Assembly: GCA_051453625.1 (NCBI GenBank)
Contig: JBOZIK010000001.1
Location: forward strand, 277,854,490-277,880,471
Direction of reading: 5' to 3'
Length of the DNA: 25,982 nucleotides
DNA from: Welwitschia mirabilis
Lineage: Eukaryota > Gnetophyta > Gnetopsida > Welwitschiales
In this document: positions 9,132 to 20,093 of the stretch, in pieces
Layout of the letters: every line of letters begins with the position of its first letter
How positions within the stretch are numbered: the first letter of the stretch is position 1
Made by a program: the position numbers and the translations under genes
The notes under the pieces: generated by a model
What the model was told of the DNA's origin: nothing
Database searches by the model: none
Seen by the model: the letters and a program-made list of their open reading frames with translations, nothing else

Positions 9132-10366
9132 TGCCTTATCAAATTATATGTATTTGATGAAGTGTTATGAGCTATTTTATAGAACATTTATATATGTTTA
9201 GATGTAATTCTAAGGATGATGGAGAGTTGATGGATGATCACTAAAATACACAATTATTAGCATGTTTAGAGAGATCTTAGGCACATTCTGATGCTTAGTG
9301 CTTTGGAGGAAGAACAATAATGCTAGAGCTAATTTCTTTTGAGTTAGAAATATTAGGACTATCATCTCCATTATTATCCCCATAAAATCTAGGACAGTAG
9401 CCTTACACATGCCAAATGGGATGCTGATATGGACTGGAGCTGGAACCAATAGAGTCATCTTTTATAAAGGTGTCATTCTTATTGTCATCTCAATGACATA
9501 AAGGATGATGAATGATAATGCATGTACCATCGTCCCCTTGGTCATTCTGATGACAGTTAGGATAATAGCTAAAATAGCTAGCCAAATTTCATTCATTTCA
9601 TTCATTCTTTCTTTGATTTGGACATGTTTTTTAGTGTATTTTAAGTGATGATTATGCCTTATTTGCTGTAAAAATAAAATCCTCTTTTAATCCTCCTATC
9701 ATCTTCATTAGCACCAGAAATTCTCATGACAGGAGATCGAAGGGTGGAAGATCCATCTTGTATAATTCTAGAAAGACATTTCCTTGGTGAAGGGCTATGC
9801 ATTCTCCATTGAGGTGTGATTGTTTTGTAATCCAGATGTTGGTTTGAATCATAATACAAACTCTATTTATTTTATGCATTTATACTATTTATATTCCTTA
9901 TGGTTTATGTTATTTTTGATTCAGTGACAGTCTCATTAATGATATAGATCTTAAGGGCAACATTCATTAACATTGAAGATAATATTTTAGAAGTATTTTG
10001 CATTACACTATTTGGCCTACTTGATAGCCTAAGTTGGTCTTAGTTAGCGACAGTTTCCCTAGCTGATTTAGGTTATACAGGGTCAATCCTCCTGATAAGT
10101 TAATTAGGTAATTGGATAAACATTCATTTAGGATAGATTACATTTGCATTGCATTGCATGTTTATTCACTTGCATTATTCTTAAGTTTAGAATATAACAT
10201 TTCTTTAGAAATCAATTTTCATTCTTTCCTCACATGCCTTCAATAGGTTTACAACATTTGAGTTACTCCTATTCATACTAGTGTGTTATATTTTTCAATA
10301 TACTTATTTTGATCAGTAGGGTTTAGTGAGACATAAAGGATTGTAAAAATATGCACCACAAGAGGT
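9132..10366 (+). repeat. 3' LTR of gypsy copy B
   Basis: It starts TGCC right after the polypurine tract and is collinear with the minus-strand LTR 5099-4046. Matching landmarks are ATTTGATG (near 9150), ATTCTAAGGATG (9208), the GTCATC/GATGAC motif block (9482-9545), ATGACAGGAGATCGAAGGGT (9726), TTTTGTAATCCAGATGTT (9823), ACTCCTATTCATACTAGTGTG (10265) and TGTAAAAATATGCAC at the end. It is about 180 bp longer than the LTR of A, with extra sequence around 9990-10200. The right end is uncertain by about 10 bases. The open frames at 9210-9458 and 9659-9859 on the other strand are chance. Confidence 0.82.
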
Positions 10367-12360
10367 AGCTACTTCATTAACTTCATTGCTAAGAAAAGAA
10401 TAAGTAGTTTGAATGAACTGAATGATGGGATGAAGCTTTTTGAGTGTTAAAATCAATTCTTATCTTTGCACTAGTATTGAAAATGTTAGAACTAGGGGAT
10501 CTTTACATAGTTTATACAAACTCCTTAGGTAAAGGCTTAGGAATGGTCTTAATACAAGATGATAAGATGATATCTTATGTATCTAAAAAAATTAAAGAAT
10601 AACAAGAAGAATTATCCTATTCATGACCTAAAACTAGTAGTAGTTATACATGTATTAAAAATTTGAAAGCATTATCTCTATGGGAAATAAATAGAGATTT
10701 GGATAGATCATAAGAGTTTAAAATACATTCAGACATAGCCAAATCTGAATCTTAGACAAAAACATTCGATGGAATTTTTACAGGATTATGACCTTACTAT
10801 AAATCATCATGCAGGAAGGGCAAATTTAGTGGCTAACACTTTGAGTAGAAGAAGGCACACACTTTATAATTTAAGGGTGAATAGTGAGTTATAACAGATG
10901 TTACACTAAGTGTAACAAAACTGCCTCTTATGTAGAAAGTTAGAGAAATTAGTCTAGAAGGGTTCACCATCTCAAAAGACAAACTAGTATGCTATTTAGA
11001 GAAAATTATAATACCTGATGTAGTAAGGGTTAAACAGAGAAAATTATAATCCCTGATGTGATAAGGGTTAAACACTTAATTTTTTAAGAGTTTCATGTAA
11101 CTAAATATGCTATTCATCCAAGAGTTAATAAGATGTACAAGGGTATTAAGCAGTTCTATTGGTGGTCAGGAACGAAATTAGAGATAGTTGATTATATAGC
11201 TACGTGTATAACTTTCTAGTTAGTCAAAGCTAAGCACAAACACGCAGCAGGACTTCTAAATCCTCATAATATTCAAAAATGGAAATGAAAAATGGTAGGC
11301 ATGGGTTCTATCATGGGACTGTGTAAGACTAAGAAAGGATATGATTCTTTTTTAGTCATAGTAGATCTTTTGAGTAAGAGTGCATATTTTTATCCAGTGA
11401 AATAACTAGCACGGGTGAAAAAATTACAAGAGAATGTGTTAGAAATGTTGTTAAGCTTTATGAAGTCCCTAAAATAATAATTTCAGATAGAGATATTAAA
11501 TTCACATCCAGATTTTGGACAGCCTTTCATAAGGAATTAGGTACAAAGCTAATCTTGAGTATAGATTTTCATCCTTAAACTGACAGGCAGACTGAGAGGA
11601 TGAATCAGATACTAGAGGACTTGTTAGGAATGTTTATTCTAGACTTTGTTAAATTACGGGTAGAGCATTTGCCATTGATAGAGTTTACTTATAATAATAG
11701 TTATCAAGAATTAGTTAGATACACCATTTGAAGCTTTATATGAGAGAATATGTATAACTCTAGTTTCTTGATTTGATGTAGTAGACAAAAGGATACTGTA
11801 AGTTTTTTCCACTCAACATTTAGAAGAAAGACTTACATAAATCAGGAAGAAACTTCAAGTAGTGAATGATAGGTAAGAAAAGTACGCAAATTAGCAGAGA
11901 AGGCAACTAGAATTTTAGGAAGAAAATCATGTATTTCTGAAATGTTACCCCTTCAAAGAAGTGTTCAGAATTGGTAAGAAAGAAAAGTTTAGCCATGAGA
12001 TTTATGAAATTATATCAAGTGTCTATGGCTTTTGAATCAGTTCTATCATCCCAATTGTCCATATTGCATAATGTCTTTCATGTATCATTATTGAAAAAAT
12101 GTATTTCTGATGGAATGAAGATTATTCCAAACTAATATATTACAATCCTCCCTAATTGTTCTATAGAAGATAAACCAGTAAAACTACTTGGTCAAAAGGA
12201 GATGGTACTTTGGGAGAAATAGTTAAGTTATATGAAGTTAAGTGGTTAGGCTAGACAGAAGATGAGGTAACATGAGAATCAGAGAACGATGTGTTATAGT
12301 GAAAATGCAAGCTATTAGCATGTTTTCAGGAGAAAACCTCTTAAGGGGAAGAGATTTTTC
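10367..12360 (+). pseudogene. Chromovirus-type gypsy pol: end of RT, RNase H, integrase, chromodomain-like tail; broken
   Basis: The stretch begins in the last part of reverse transcriptase (SYFINFIAKKRIS, like the family's YYRRFIEGFSKIA). RNase H follows at about 10490-10855: IVYTNSLGKGLGMVL (D of YTD to N), then IHDLKL, KSLKYIQT and DYDLTINHHAGRANLVAN. The integrase HHCC finger (about 11085-11235) shows both His, but CITF has lost the second Cys. The core shows first catalytic D to G (VGMGSIMGL), IISDRDIKFTSRFW with D kept, and TDRQTERMNQ with E kept. The tail shows EENHVFLK, KLLGQKEMVL and YEVKWLG.TEDEVT, matching the chromodomain-type ending VKVLW...EEATWE. Frames switch at least five times and a 38-bp tandem duplication adds a frameshift. 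It is a different lineage from copies A and B. Confidence 0.87.
10998..11073 (+). repeat. 38-bp tandem duplication inside the chromovirus pol
   Basis: Copies 10998-11035 and 11036-11073 differ at only three positions. Both contain AGAGAAAATTATAAT and AAGGGTTAAAC. The unit length is not a multiple of three, so the duplication shifts the frame just before the integrase zinc finger. Confidence 0.92.
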
Positions 12361-12779
12361 ACCTTTAGGTTTTTTTTGCTAAGGTTGGAAATCCTTCCTA
12401 GTCATTTAGATAAGTAATTAAATATTAGAAAACTTAATAATTATAATAAGTCTAGTTTCTAGTTGTTTAAAAATAACAATATTTGTAAGTAATAGAAAAA
12501 CTAAAGTAATTGCATCTCATTACTTTAGAGTTTATTAAAAGATTAACTACAGTTATTACATTTATTAGTTAACTTAAAGATTTAGTTAATTGTGAAAATT
12601 ACTATCTCTTATGCATGATTTTCTACTAATGCAGTTTAACATTGGATTACTTGACTCATGTTAGAAATAAATTGCATCTTTGATATAGATTTCTCTTAAT
12701 TAAATCTTATTCATGCAATAGTGATGATATGCGATCTAAAGTATTTACTCATGTTATTTATTTCATGCAGTTAAATTTA
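12361..12779. other. AT-rich stretch, nothing recognised
   Basis: This lies between the last chromovirus codons and the LTR-like region. It has no reading frame and no motif I could name. It may be the element's 3' untranslated region. Confidence 0.4.
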
Positions 12780-13620
12780 TTTATTAGATATTGTTATATT
12801 ATTGTTCACACCTAGTGATCAGACTTGGAAAGAAAGGGTTAAGGGGATCTAAACTACCCATAGAAACCTAAACCTTACTGTTAGCCTTGTTGTTAGTTCT
12901 TGTTATAAATACTTGAACCCCCTAGCTATTAGAGTTATGCCTTGTGACTTGAACATGTTAGAGCTTGCATATGATTAGGAGTACTTGGGAATTTAGCATA
13001 AGAACAAGTATGGTTCTAGTCTCTTGTATTTCTTACATGGTTTGAGGTTTTCTATTTTTTGTATTTTGCATAGATTTTACTCAATTCTATAAATCTTGTA
13101 TGAATGTGGTATTTTTTGTATTGTCTCATATATGGTAAATTATTCATAAAACCTTGAAGCCTTTAACCAATATCTTGTGAGAGTCTTCTAGGAATTCGTA
13201 GAGTCTATGTTTCATGTGAGCCAGTTGCGAGAACCTTGTGAATCTTAGTCTACCCTATTATTATATTTTGTGACCAAGTCTTGTAGCTAGCCCTTATGTA
13301 AGTTATTATCTTATTTGACCATTGGTTTATGTTGTGCTATATTAAATTATGAAATTAAAACTGGCTAAGCTAGCCATTTATATGGACTTCAAAGCGTGTA
13401 ACTCTATGTTTGGAGTCCCAAGGTATTGGGACTGGACTATTAGAGCAAAAAGGGAAGACATGTGCATAAATTATATTATATTTTCCCCTTTTGGCAGGGC
13501 TCATTTGGATTACTAGAAAAATTTGTTGTGGAATAATAGCAAAGAAGATAATGTGAATTGATGAGAGGTCTAGGTCACATCTCCTTGTAATGTAGTCCTT
13601 TATCTTGTTTTGGTAATTCC
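12780..13620 (+). repeat. LTR-like region, probably 3' LTR of the chromovirus
   Basis: It follows the chromovirus pol on the same strand. It has a TATA box (TATAAATA, 12904-12911) and, about 100 bases later, GTATGGTTCTAGTCTCTTGT at 13008, which is about 80% identical over 34 bases to 24784-24817 in another LTR-like region. Neither terminal TG/CA ends nor a matching 5' LTR could be fixed, so the limits are approximate. Confidence 0.45.
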
Positions 13621-14280
13621 TTTCCTTGCCTATTCCTTGTCATGAATCATACGAGGAACTGTGATGGTCACAGTTGTCACTTCATACATCTATGTATAGG
13701 ATCTGATGTAAAAGAAGAAACTGAGAAGCACTAGAGATTGCTACAAGGATTGAATGTCATCTAATTATCTATTCTAGTTGTTTATATTCCATGCTTTAAC
13801 ACTTGTTTTAAAAGAAGATTATATATGAAAAACTTATGTTTATTAGCTTGTTATGATACAATTTGAGTTCAAGGAATACTTTATTGCTTATTGGAAGATT
13901 TTAATTATGTGTTGATTTTGTTGGAATTATTACGTGTAAGGATACTGAATCTTTTCTTTAAAGAGCTATTCTCTTTTAAGTAAAATATATAAATATATTT
14001 CATTCAATTTATTTAAATGTATCCATCAGTCTAGTTATTAATTGTCTAAATCATCTTGTAAAGAACCTATAACTTACTAACAACTCTATGTGTGGTTTAT
14101 CTATGTTTTATAATTTATCTTTAAGTGAACTTATAGTATAAATGGTTAAGTTAATTTATTTTTTTTAAGCCTCTAAGTCTAGAGTTTAATTCGTGAAAAT
14201 TTTCTAAAACGTTTCTATTAATACGCCCACTAAGAATAATTTATTTTGAGATATTAGCTTATAATAATTTATTGCCAGCT
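13621..14280. other. AT-rich stretch, one small hairpin
   Basis: No gene is visible. A perfect inverted repeat AACTGTGA-TGG-TCACAGTT lies at 13657-13675; it is too short and isolated to call a terminator or RNA. Confidence 0.4.
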
Positions 14281-14469
14281 ATACTTAGCTATTAAATTAC
14301 TTAAATAAATGTTAAAGTGAGCTTGTGGGATTGGGTATAGGAGGAGGCATAAGTAACGCTAGCCAACAAACTATTTTAGTAGTAACTCATTGAATTACCA
14401 TCGAATAGCAAACGTAATTGGATTTCCTCGCTGTGCATATTCCTAATTAATACACAATACAAAGTAAGG

Positions 14470-15046
14470 TTAGTTAGTCAGCCGGGCCCACCCGCTATGG
14501 CTCCCCTCCTCCACATGACCACTCGTTCTGATTTCCTCTGCTGACTTTTCAAACCCAAGCTTCTTAGAGGCAGATTTTACAGCAACGTTTATTTGCAGAA
14601 CTTTTTAAAATGACTTCTTTGAAAAGTGTAGAGTTTTCAGAGTCGCAGCCCTGAAAGACCATCCTTCCTCCATCAGAAGCGCTCAAGCGGAATAATTTAG
14701 CACGTCACTGCAAACTCACAGAAACGTTGCCGGCATCACGTGATTTCCATGGAACATTGGTTCCCTTTAAAACGTGCACCCTTGTTCATAGTCCTCCGCC
14801 GACGCTAACCCGAGCACTTAACAAATGCCACATGACTCACGCGGTACAACCTGATTCAATCCGTGTCTCAATCAATAATGCAATCCTCCACCCAATCGTT
14901 GGTCCTCTCTGCCTTGCAGCGCGTCGTTACTTGGTCGGCTTGCTCAATCCGTTCTTCTCTCCCTCTTCCTGTCTCATCACAACTATTCTTTTCCTTGAAA
15001 CGCAGACTGAACTCCTGTCCTTCTTTCTTCTAAAACCCTAAATGCA
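14470..15046 (+). promoter_or_regulatory. CpG-containing GC-rich island, candidate host-gene promoter and 5' UTR
   Basis: The composition breaks sharply here: line 14881-14940 has 35 G/C of 60, against 8 of 60 at 18661-18720 in the transposon remnants. CpG dinucleotides, nearly absent elsewhere, are frequent. Motifs include a G-box CACGTG (14737-14742), a CACGTCA element (14701), TGACTCA (14833-14839), a CCAAT sequence near 14892, pyrimidine patches (14952-14975) and a telo-box AAAACCCTAA (15032-15041) just before two ATGs. This looks like an unmethylated plant promoter with a 5' untranslated region reading rightward, but the direction is not proven. The 104-codon open frame at 14727-15041 ends in the pyrimidine-rich part and looks like a chance frame. 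Confidence 0.45.
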
Positions 15047-15115
15047 ATGCCCTCAAGAAATTTTAGCACCCGCATAAAATCAAAATATAGTGACAGGTTT
15101 GAAGAAAAATCATGA
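15047..15115 (+). other. Short open frame, possible first exon or upstream ORF
   Basis: This is the second ATG after the telo-box (the first, at 15042, opens an 11-codon frame). It encodes 22 residues beginning MPSRNFSTRIKSKYSD, basic and serine-rich, ending at TGA 15113-15115. A possible splice donor AG|GTTTGA lies at 15095-15100. I do not recognise the protein. Recognisable LINE sequence begins about 700 bases downstream, so if this is a first exon the rest of the gene is interrupted or lies far away. Confidence 0.25.
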
Positions 15116-15829
15116 ATGGGGACATAAAATCACTGTAGATTTGAGAAGCGGAAAAATCCACACAGAAATCCATTAAGCATTACAGCAAGCGTAGTAATCC
15201 AGATCGTAAAATGTCTTGTCCAAAGCATCAAAAAATCATTGGTATTAACCTCACGCAACATGACATATTAAGAACGATTACAGAGACCCAACTCAGTTGC
15301 CAGGACAACCCAATCGGTCATGTAAGGAAAAATAAAGAACTAAAGTGGTGGTTCTCCTTTTGAATCCCAAACCCAACATTTTAGTTGTTGTGGACCCTTA
15401 CTCCTTTTTATAAAAGAAGTTTCTATGTAAACAGAAACTAAAATATTTACACAGCATTTACTTAGCAGATTTTACCGAATTCATGTAACACCATGATTAA
15501 TAAATTCTTGTGATTAAATGACGATCAATAAACTTGTACGGAAGACTCCTCATGCACATTTCAATTTAATATATGATATGCAGTTTTTGTTGGATTACCC
15601 CTTCATAATTAATTTCATATGGTAGAATGATGCTTATAAAGAGTTAAATCTTAAAAAGAATAATATATTAGTCTTATCTTTATTTAAAAAAAATTAGTGC
15701 AAAAACCCTTACATTACATATAAGTGATCCCTTTGATTAAAAACTATGCAACATAAGGTTCTTGTATTCCTTACATTTTACTACCTCCTCTAAGAGAAGC
15801 AACATATTATAATAGATCTGGGATGTTAA
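15116..15829. other. Intermediate-GC flank grading into AT-rich sequence
   Basis: Positions 15116-15340 keep some CpG and moderate GC, then the sequence turns AT-rich. A TATA-like TTTTTATAAAAG lies at 15406-15417. No reading frame or repeat was recognised. Confidence 0.35.
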
Positions 15830-18680
15830 AACAACATCCCTTTCAATATTTAGAAAAGAATATAGTATAATTTAAAATGAAAGAAAACATTTCTTTTCCT
15901 TTTTTGTTTTCACGTGGTGATTGTAATGCAAGGTTAGATTAAGGCAAGTTGATATTACACAATGGTAAGATAGCCAAGGATGGATTAGATATGTAAGTTT
16001 ACAAGAAAAATAATAACATTATAGAGATATACTTACTATATTCTAAAGTAAATTTTATGGAAAAGTAATTATAGAATAAGGATTAGACCTTGTTGTTGTA
16101 AATGGAATGAGAATATTGTAAATGGAATGAAAATATTTTTTAATAGCATTACTTTTACATTTTTTTGAGTTGTATTGATACTGTTCTATTAATATGTTAC
16201 TCAGTCTAACTCAAAATATTTCATGTATGAGGGATTTTAGAGTTAGATATCAATTTCTAGAATCATTACATCATTTCTTTGAATTTAAGATTAAAGGAAG
16301 GCTTCATCATAAGATGTGATGTCAGAATACGTTTAGTAAAATTACGATAGATAGATCCTAAAGGAGCTTTCCAATAATAGGTAAAAAGGAAGTGAAAAAT
16401 TAAGAATCTAGAAGAAACATTAAAAAAGGTAATTCTAGATGTATCATGGAAAGTTACTAATTACAAGAGATTTATGTGTAAGAAATGTAGAATGCTTACA
16501 AGCAAGGTTACTGACTAAAGAATCTAATAACAGTGAGAATATAATTAAAAACTATAAAAGATTATCCACAACAAGAAGAGGCTATTTGTAAAAGAATGTC
16601 TAGATTTATTAAAGATGGTAAAACAAGATCCCCATAGTTTTTAAAAGTTATTTCGAAATAGAGACTTGTTAGATAGTAATGTCCCTTTTTTTATAAGTTT
16701 AAGAATTTTATAAATATATTTTTCAGCATGAGGTTCCTCAAAAAGTCAAACACATGAATTCAAATGTAATACAATTCACTTTAGATGAGATAAAGAAAAT
16801 AATTAATAAACTATATTTTGGTTGTCCATTAGCATAGGAAGAAACATGAAAAATGTTGAATGATGGACCTAAGAATGGACTAAACAAGAAATGAATGATT
16901 AGTAGATCTATTATGTTGCTTAAGAAAGGGGATAAGTTAAATTTAAATAACTATAATATAATCATGATTTCTAATTTATTTTCTAAATTATTAGATACCA
17001 TAAAGAACAGGAAAGAAAATTGGATGGAGAATGACAATTTATGTGCTTTCTCTCAAGTAAGATTTCAAAGGGATTACTCTATAATGGATCATTTGGTTAT
17101 CCTAGGTTTTGTATGAAGTAAAAAAGAGAGTAACACAAAAAGACTTTCATTTATTTTTTAAATTTAAAACATTGTATCACTTTAGGTGCTCGAGATGAAT
17201 TATGAAGTAGGATGTTAATCTCAATATTACCTCTAGTTTATGTAAAAAATAATGATTGAGTTAAAAAGCATGGATCCTTAAGAATCTTGTAGGTTTTATA
17301 ATAACATAGGAGAGAAGCAAGGTTACCCTCTATTACTGACAGTGTTTGGAAGTTTTATTGATGAATTAGATAGATGGATGTAACAGGTACCAAAAAGGTA
17401 TGCAATGAAGATAGGCCAAAAAATACTCCATATTTTAATTTTTCTTAATGATGTATCAGTGGTTACAAATTCTAATGAAATACTTTAGACTATATTGAAA
17501 GTATTAGAAAGATTTTATGGATAATTAGAAATGAAGATAAATGTTAATAAAACAAATATTCTTATTTATGAAACAAATGAATAAAGTGTAGTTTTCAATT
17601 AATACTAAACAGATTGATATTATTGATTCACATAAATACCTATGATTAGAATGTCCTCAAAACTATAAATAGAATTAATGTATGTCACAAATAGTTGTTA
17701 ATGGATTGAAGGCCCTTTATTCCATAAAAGAAAATGTAAGAAAAACTGTTTAGTCATGAAAGGTACAAAAGAAATTACTTCCTCCCATTATGCAACTAGT
17801 ATTTTTATATGAATGGATAATGTGAAGCCCATGCCTTACCAAAGATTTGTGAAAGAAAATAGAGAAAATTTAAAAATTTAAAAATAATTTTTAATTAGAT
17901 GAAATTAAGGTTAAAACTCAAGTGCCATATGAAATGTTATTGTTGAAGATTGATATATTACCTTTTGAATATAAGATAATATGTTATTTCTTTTTTTTTT
18001 TTAAAGATTAGTTTTGGTAATAAAATTAAGTTTTTAAATGAGGTATTAAAAATCACTCAAAAAAAATGATGATATGCTAAAGGCAAGTTGTGGTTATAAG
18101 AATGAGACATTCAAGGTCAAAGTATGACTAGAAAGCCTAACAACATTTGTAAGATAATGAAAAATAAAATTCATTAAAAAATGGTGAAAGATACCTATAA
18201 TTAGAAACTTTAGTTCTATTATTAAAACATTCAAGAGAGTAAGATTAAGGAGAAGGTGGAGCACCTATGTGAAATAATATCATTACAAGTAAAAAATTTA
18301 ATCGTTAGAGTAAGGATAGGATCTCATCATCTTAGAGTTAAAACTAGAAGATGGAATAATGTTTAACCAAAGGATCACATAAGTCAAGTTTTCTTATTAC
18401 GAATAGAAAAGAATGAGCCTCATATTTTGTTAGTATTATGGTACTAAAATTTTCAAACACAAATGACATATCATAAAGGAAACTCCATATGAATTATTTT
18501 TGTTACCATGAGTAGTAATAAGACATTAGTTTGAGGACATTTTCAAGCTACATGAGTATTGGACATATTTAATGTACTCCAAAAATTATAATTTTGATAT
18601 GCTTTACAGTAATTGACTACTCTGATAAACTTGTAAGATCTATCCAAATGTACTAAAATTTATTTTTAATTATTGCTAGA
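15830..18680 (+). pseudogene. LINE (non-LTR retrotransposon) copy 1: AP endonuclease and reverse transcriptase, broken
   Basis: Order of motifs: HPFQYLEKNI, then GDCNARLD at 15916-15939 (the endonuclease GDFNAR motif), LDLVVVNGM at about 16090, and the end of the endonuclease near 16340. The reverse transcriptase shows LKKGDKLNLNNYNIIMI and FSQVRFQRDYSIMDHLVIL (16920-17110), NNIGEKQGYPL (the GVKQGCPLSP motif) at about 17300, IDELDRWM, and LIFLNDV at 17441-17455 where FADDV is expected, so a catalytic Asp is lost. The distal part has VPYEML at about 17925 and VRIGSHHLRVKTRRW near 18310. Numerous stops and frameshifts are present. The RT motifs differ from the common plant L1 form, so the clade is left open. 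It would have copied its own RNA into a nicked target when alive. Confidence 0.82.
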
Positions 18681-18689
18681 CTTTTATTT

Positions 18690-20093
18690 AAAAAACTTAG
18701 AAAGAATATTTTCATTTATTTTAATTTAGTAATTCAAGGCAAATTATGATAATATCTATTCAATATAGGTTTCCTTATAAATAATCTTTCTAGCATTCAA
18801 AACTTATATGAAGAAATTATCATTAAATTTGAAGATGTTAATTTAGAAGCCTTATATTTTTTCTTTAAGTTATAGTAAAATGATAATGTATTATTTTTTC
18901 TACTCTTTTTAAATTCTTATTGATGAATTAGAAGAATAAATTTATGATATTAAGTAAATAACTCTATTAAGATAGGTTATTTTCTATTAAATATTCTTCT
19001 TTATGTAGATGATGTCATTGACTTCCACATGAAAATTATGTATGAAATATATGGCTCATATTTCAAATGAATAAATCTTAATAGAACTAAAGTCATGTAT
19101 TATGGTAATAGAATAAACATTACAAATTTATTTTTAATAATAAGCCAATATAATTATTTTCCTTTAAAAAAGCTTAGGTCTTTAGTTCTTTAAAAATTAT
19201 AAATGGATAAATGTTTTAATGAATAAATTATAGCTGATAAAAGATCCTTTATTTCTTATAGAGGTAAAATACTTTGTTTTAAAAAGCGAGTAGGAAACTC
19301 TTTTAAAGAATTATCATTCTAATTAGTCTCTAGGGAGTGTGAAATCTTTAGAAATAAATTTAAGATTTATAAAAGAATATCTTTTCTTTTTAATTTCTGC
19401 TATACTTTAGAATACTATATGAAATAGTATTATTTAAATATGATATGTTAACTTTAGATGTTAGAGCAATTTGTAAAATTTTAACTTAGGTTTTAATATA
19501 TCTAAGTTTTAAAGGATTTAAATTTTCAAAGGTGGATATAAATGCATTTCAAAATAAAAGAGGATTTTTTTAAGAGGAAAAATTAGTTAGAGAATGAAAT
19601 GAAAAGGTTTCTACTTTTGAAATTGATGTAATATGAATTTAAAAAAGGAGCTTTAAGAAAATCTTCTTTAATTTATAGGGAAAGGGAAAATCTAATTTTA
19701 GTAAGATTTAAAGGGGAAACTATACCAAAGAATAAGTCTATCCAAATTTGATAATTCTAGTTATATCTAAAGCATTAATTAGTAGAGTAAGAATGAGTAA
19801 TCATCATATTTAAATTAAAATCGGATGATGATAGCATATTCCAAGAAAGTAATGAACATGTGTGTTATGTTCAACTAAAGTCATTGAAAATGAAGAGCAT
19901 CTTATTCTATAGTGATCTTTAACTTCTTTATTGATATAAAAATGAAACATAACTTTAGATAATTTATGTAATTTTTTAAGTGCCCAACTCTATCTCAACC
20001 ATTGATTTAAGACCCTAGTAAAATTATCTTGACTTGTAAGGATTTTTGCTTAATACATACTATGCATCCTTATAGACATAGCTTAAAAAAAAA
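18690..20093 (+). pseudogene. LINE copy 2: reverse transcriptase tail and C-terminal zinc finger, 5'-truncated
   Basis: This is the same family and strand as copy 1 and lies just downstream of it. ILIDELEE (about 18920) corresponds to IDELDRWM, then LLYVDDVI with the catalytic YVDD at 19002-19013, INLNRTKVMYYGN (about 19070), and ISRVRMSNHH (about 19785) matching VRVGSHHLR of copy 1. TCVLCSTKVIENEEHLIL at 19856-19909 keeps C, C and H of the LINE C-terminal zinc finger. A run of nine A at 20085-20093 may be the old poly(A) tail. The 5' half, including endonuclease, is missing, as is usual for incomplete LINE insertion. It is more AT-rich and more broken than copy 1, yet retains the catalytic Asp pair that copy 1 lost. 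Confidence 0.72.

Larger units (their letters stand above)
5272..10366 (+). mobile_element. Ty3/gypsy retrotransposon copy B, 5'-truncated, same family as copy A
   Basis: This plus-strand element retains only its 3' half: the tail of RNase H, integrase, a long 3' untranslated region, a polypurine tract and the 3' LTR. It belongs to the same family as copy A, because its LTR and post-integrase region match A in inverted orientation. Gag, protease and reverse transcriptase are absent; the break lies at a 55-bp tandem duplication next to the LTR of A. At its right end the LTR runs straight into a chromovirus pol remnant. Confidence 0.8.

Noticed and set aside
1-10366. A single intact gypsy element inverted in its 5' half
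   Set aside because: Both halves carry the post-integrase 3' region, so two separate copies are needed.
13657-13675. Hairpin as transcription terminator or operator
   Set aside because: A single 8-base stem without T-run or gene context in a plant genome; no basis for a functional call.
14727-15041. 104-codon plus-strand frame in the GC-rich island
   Set aside because: No family resemblance; it runs through the pyrimidine-rich probable 5' untranslated region and ends at the telo-box. High GC alone makes longer chance frames likely there.
15032-15041. AAAACCCTAA as interstitial telomere repeat
   Set aside because: Only one copy of the telomere unit is present, so it is better read as a telo-box near a start codon.
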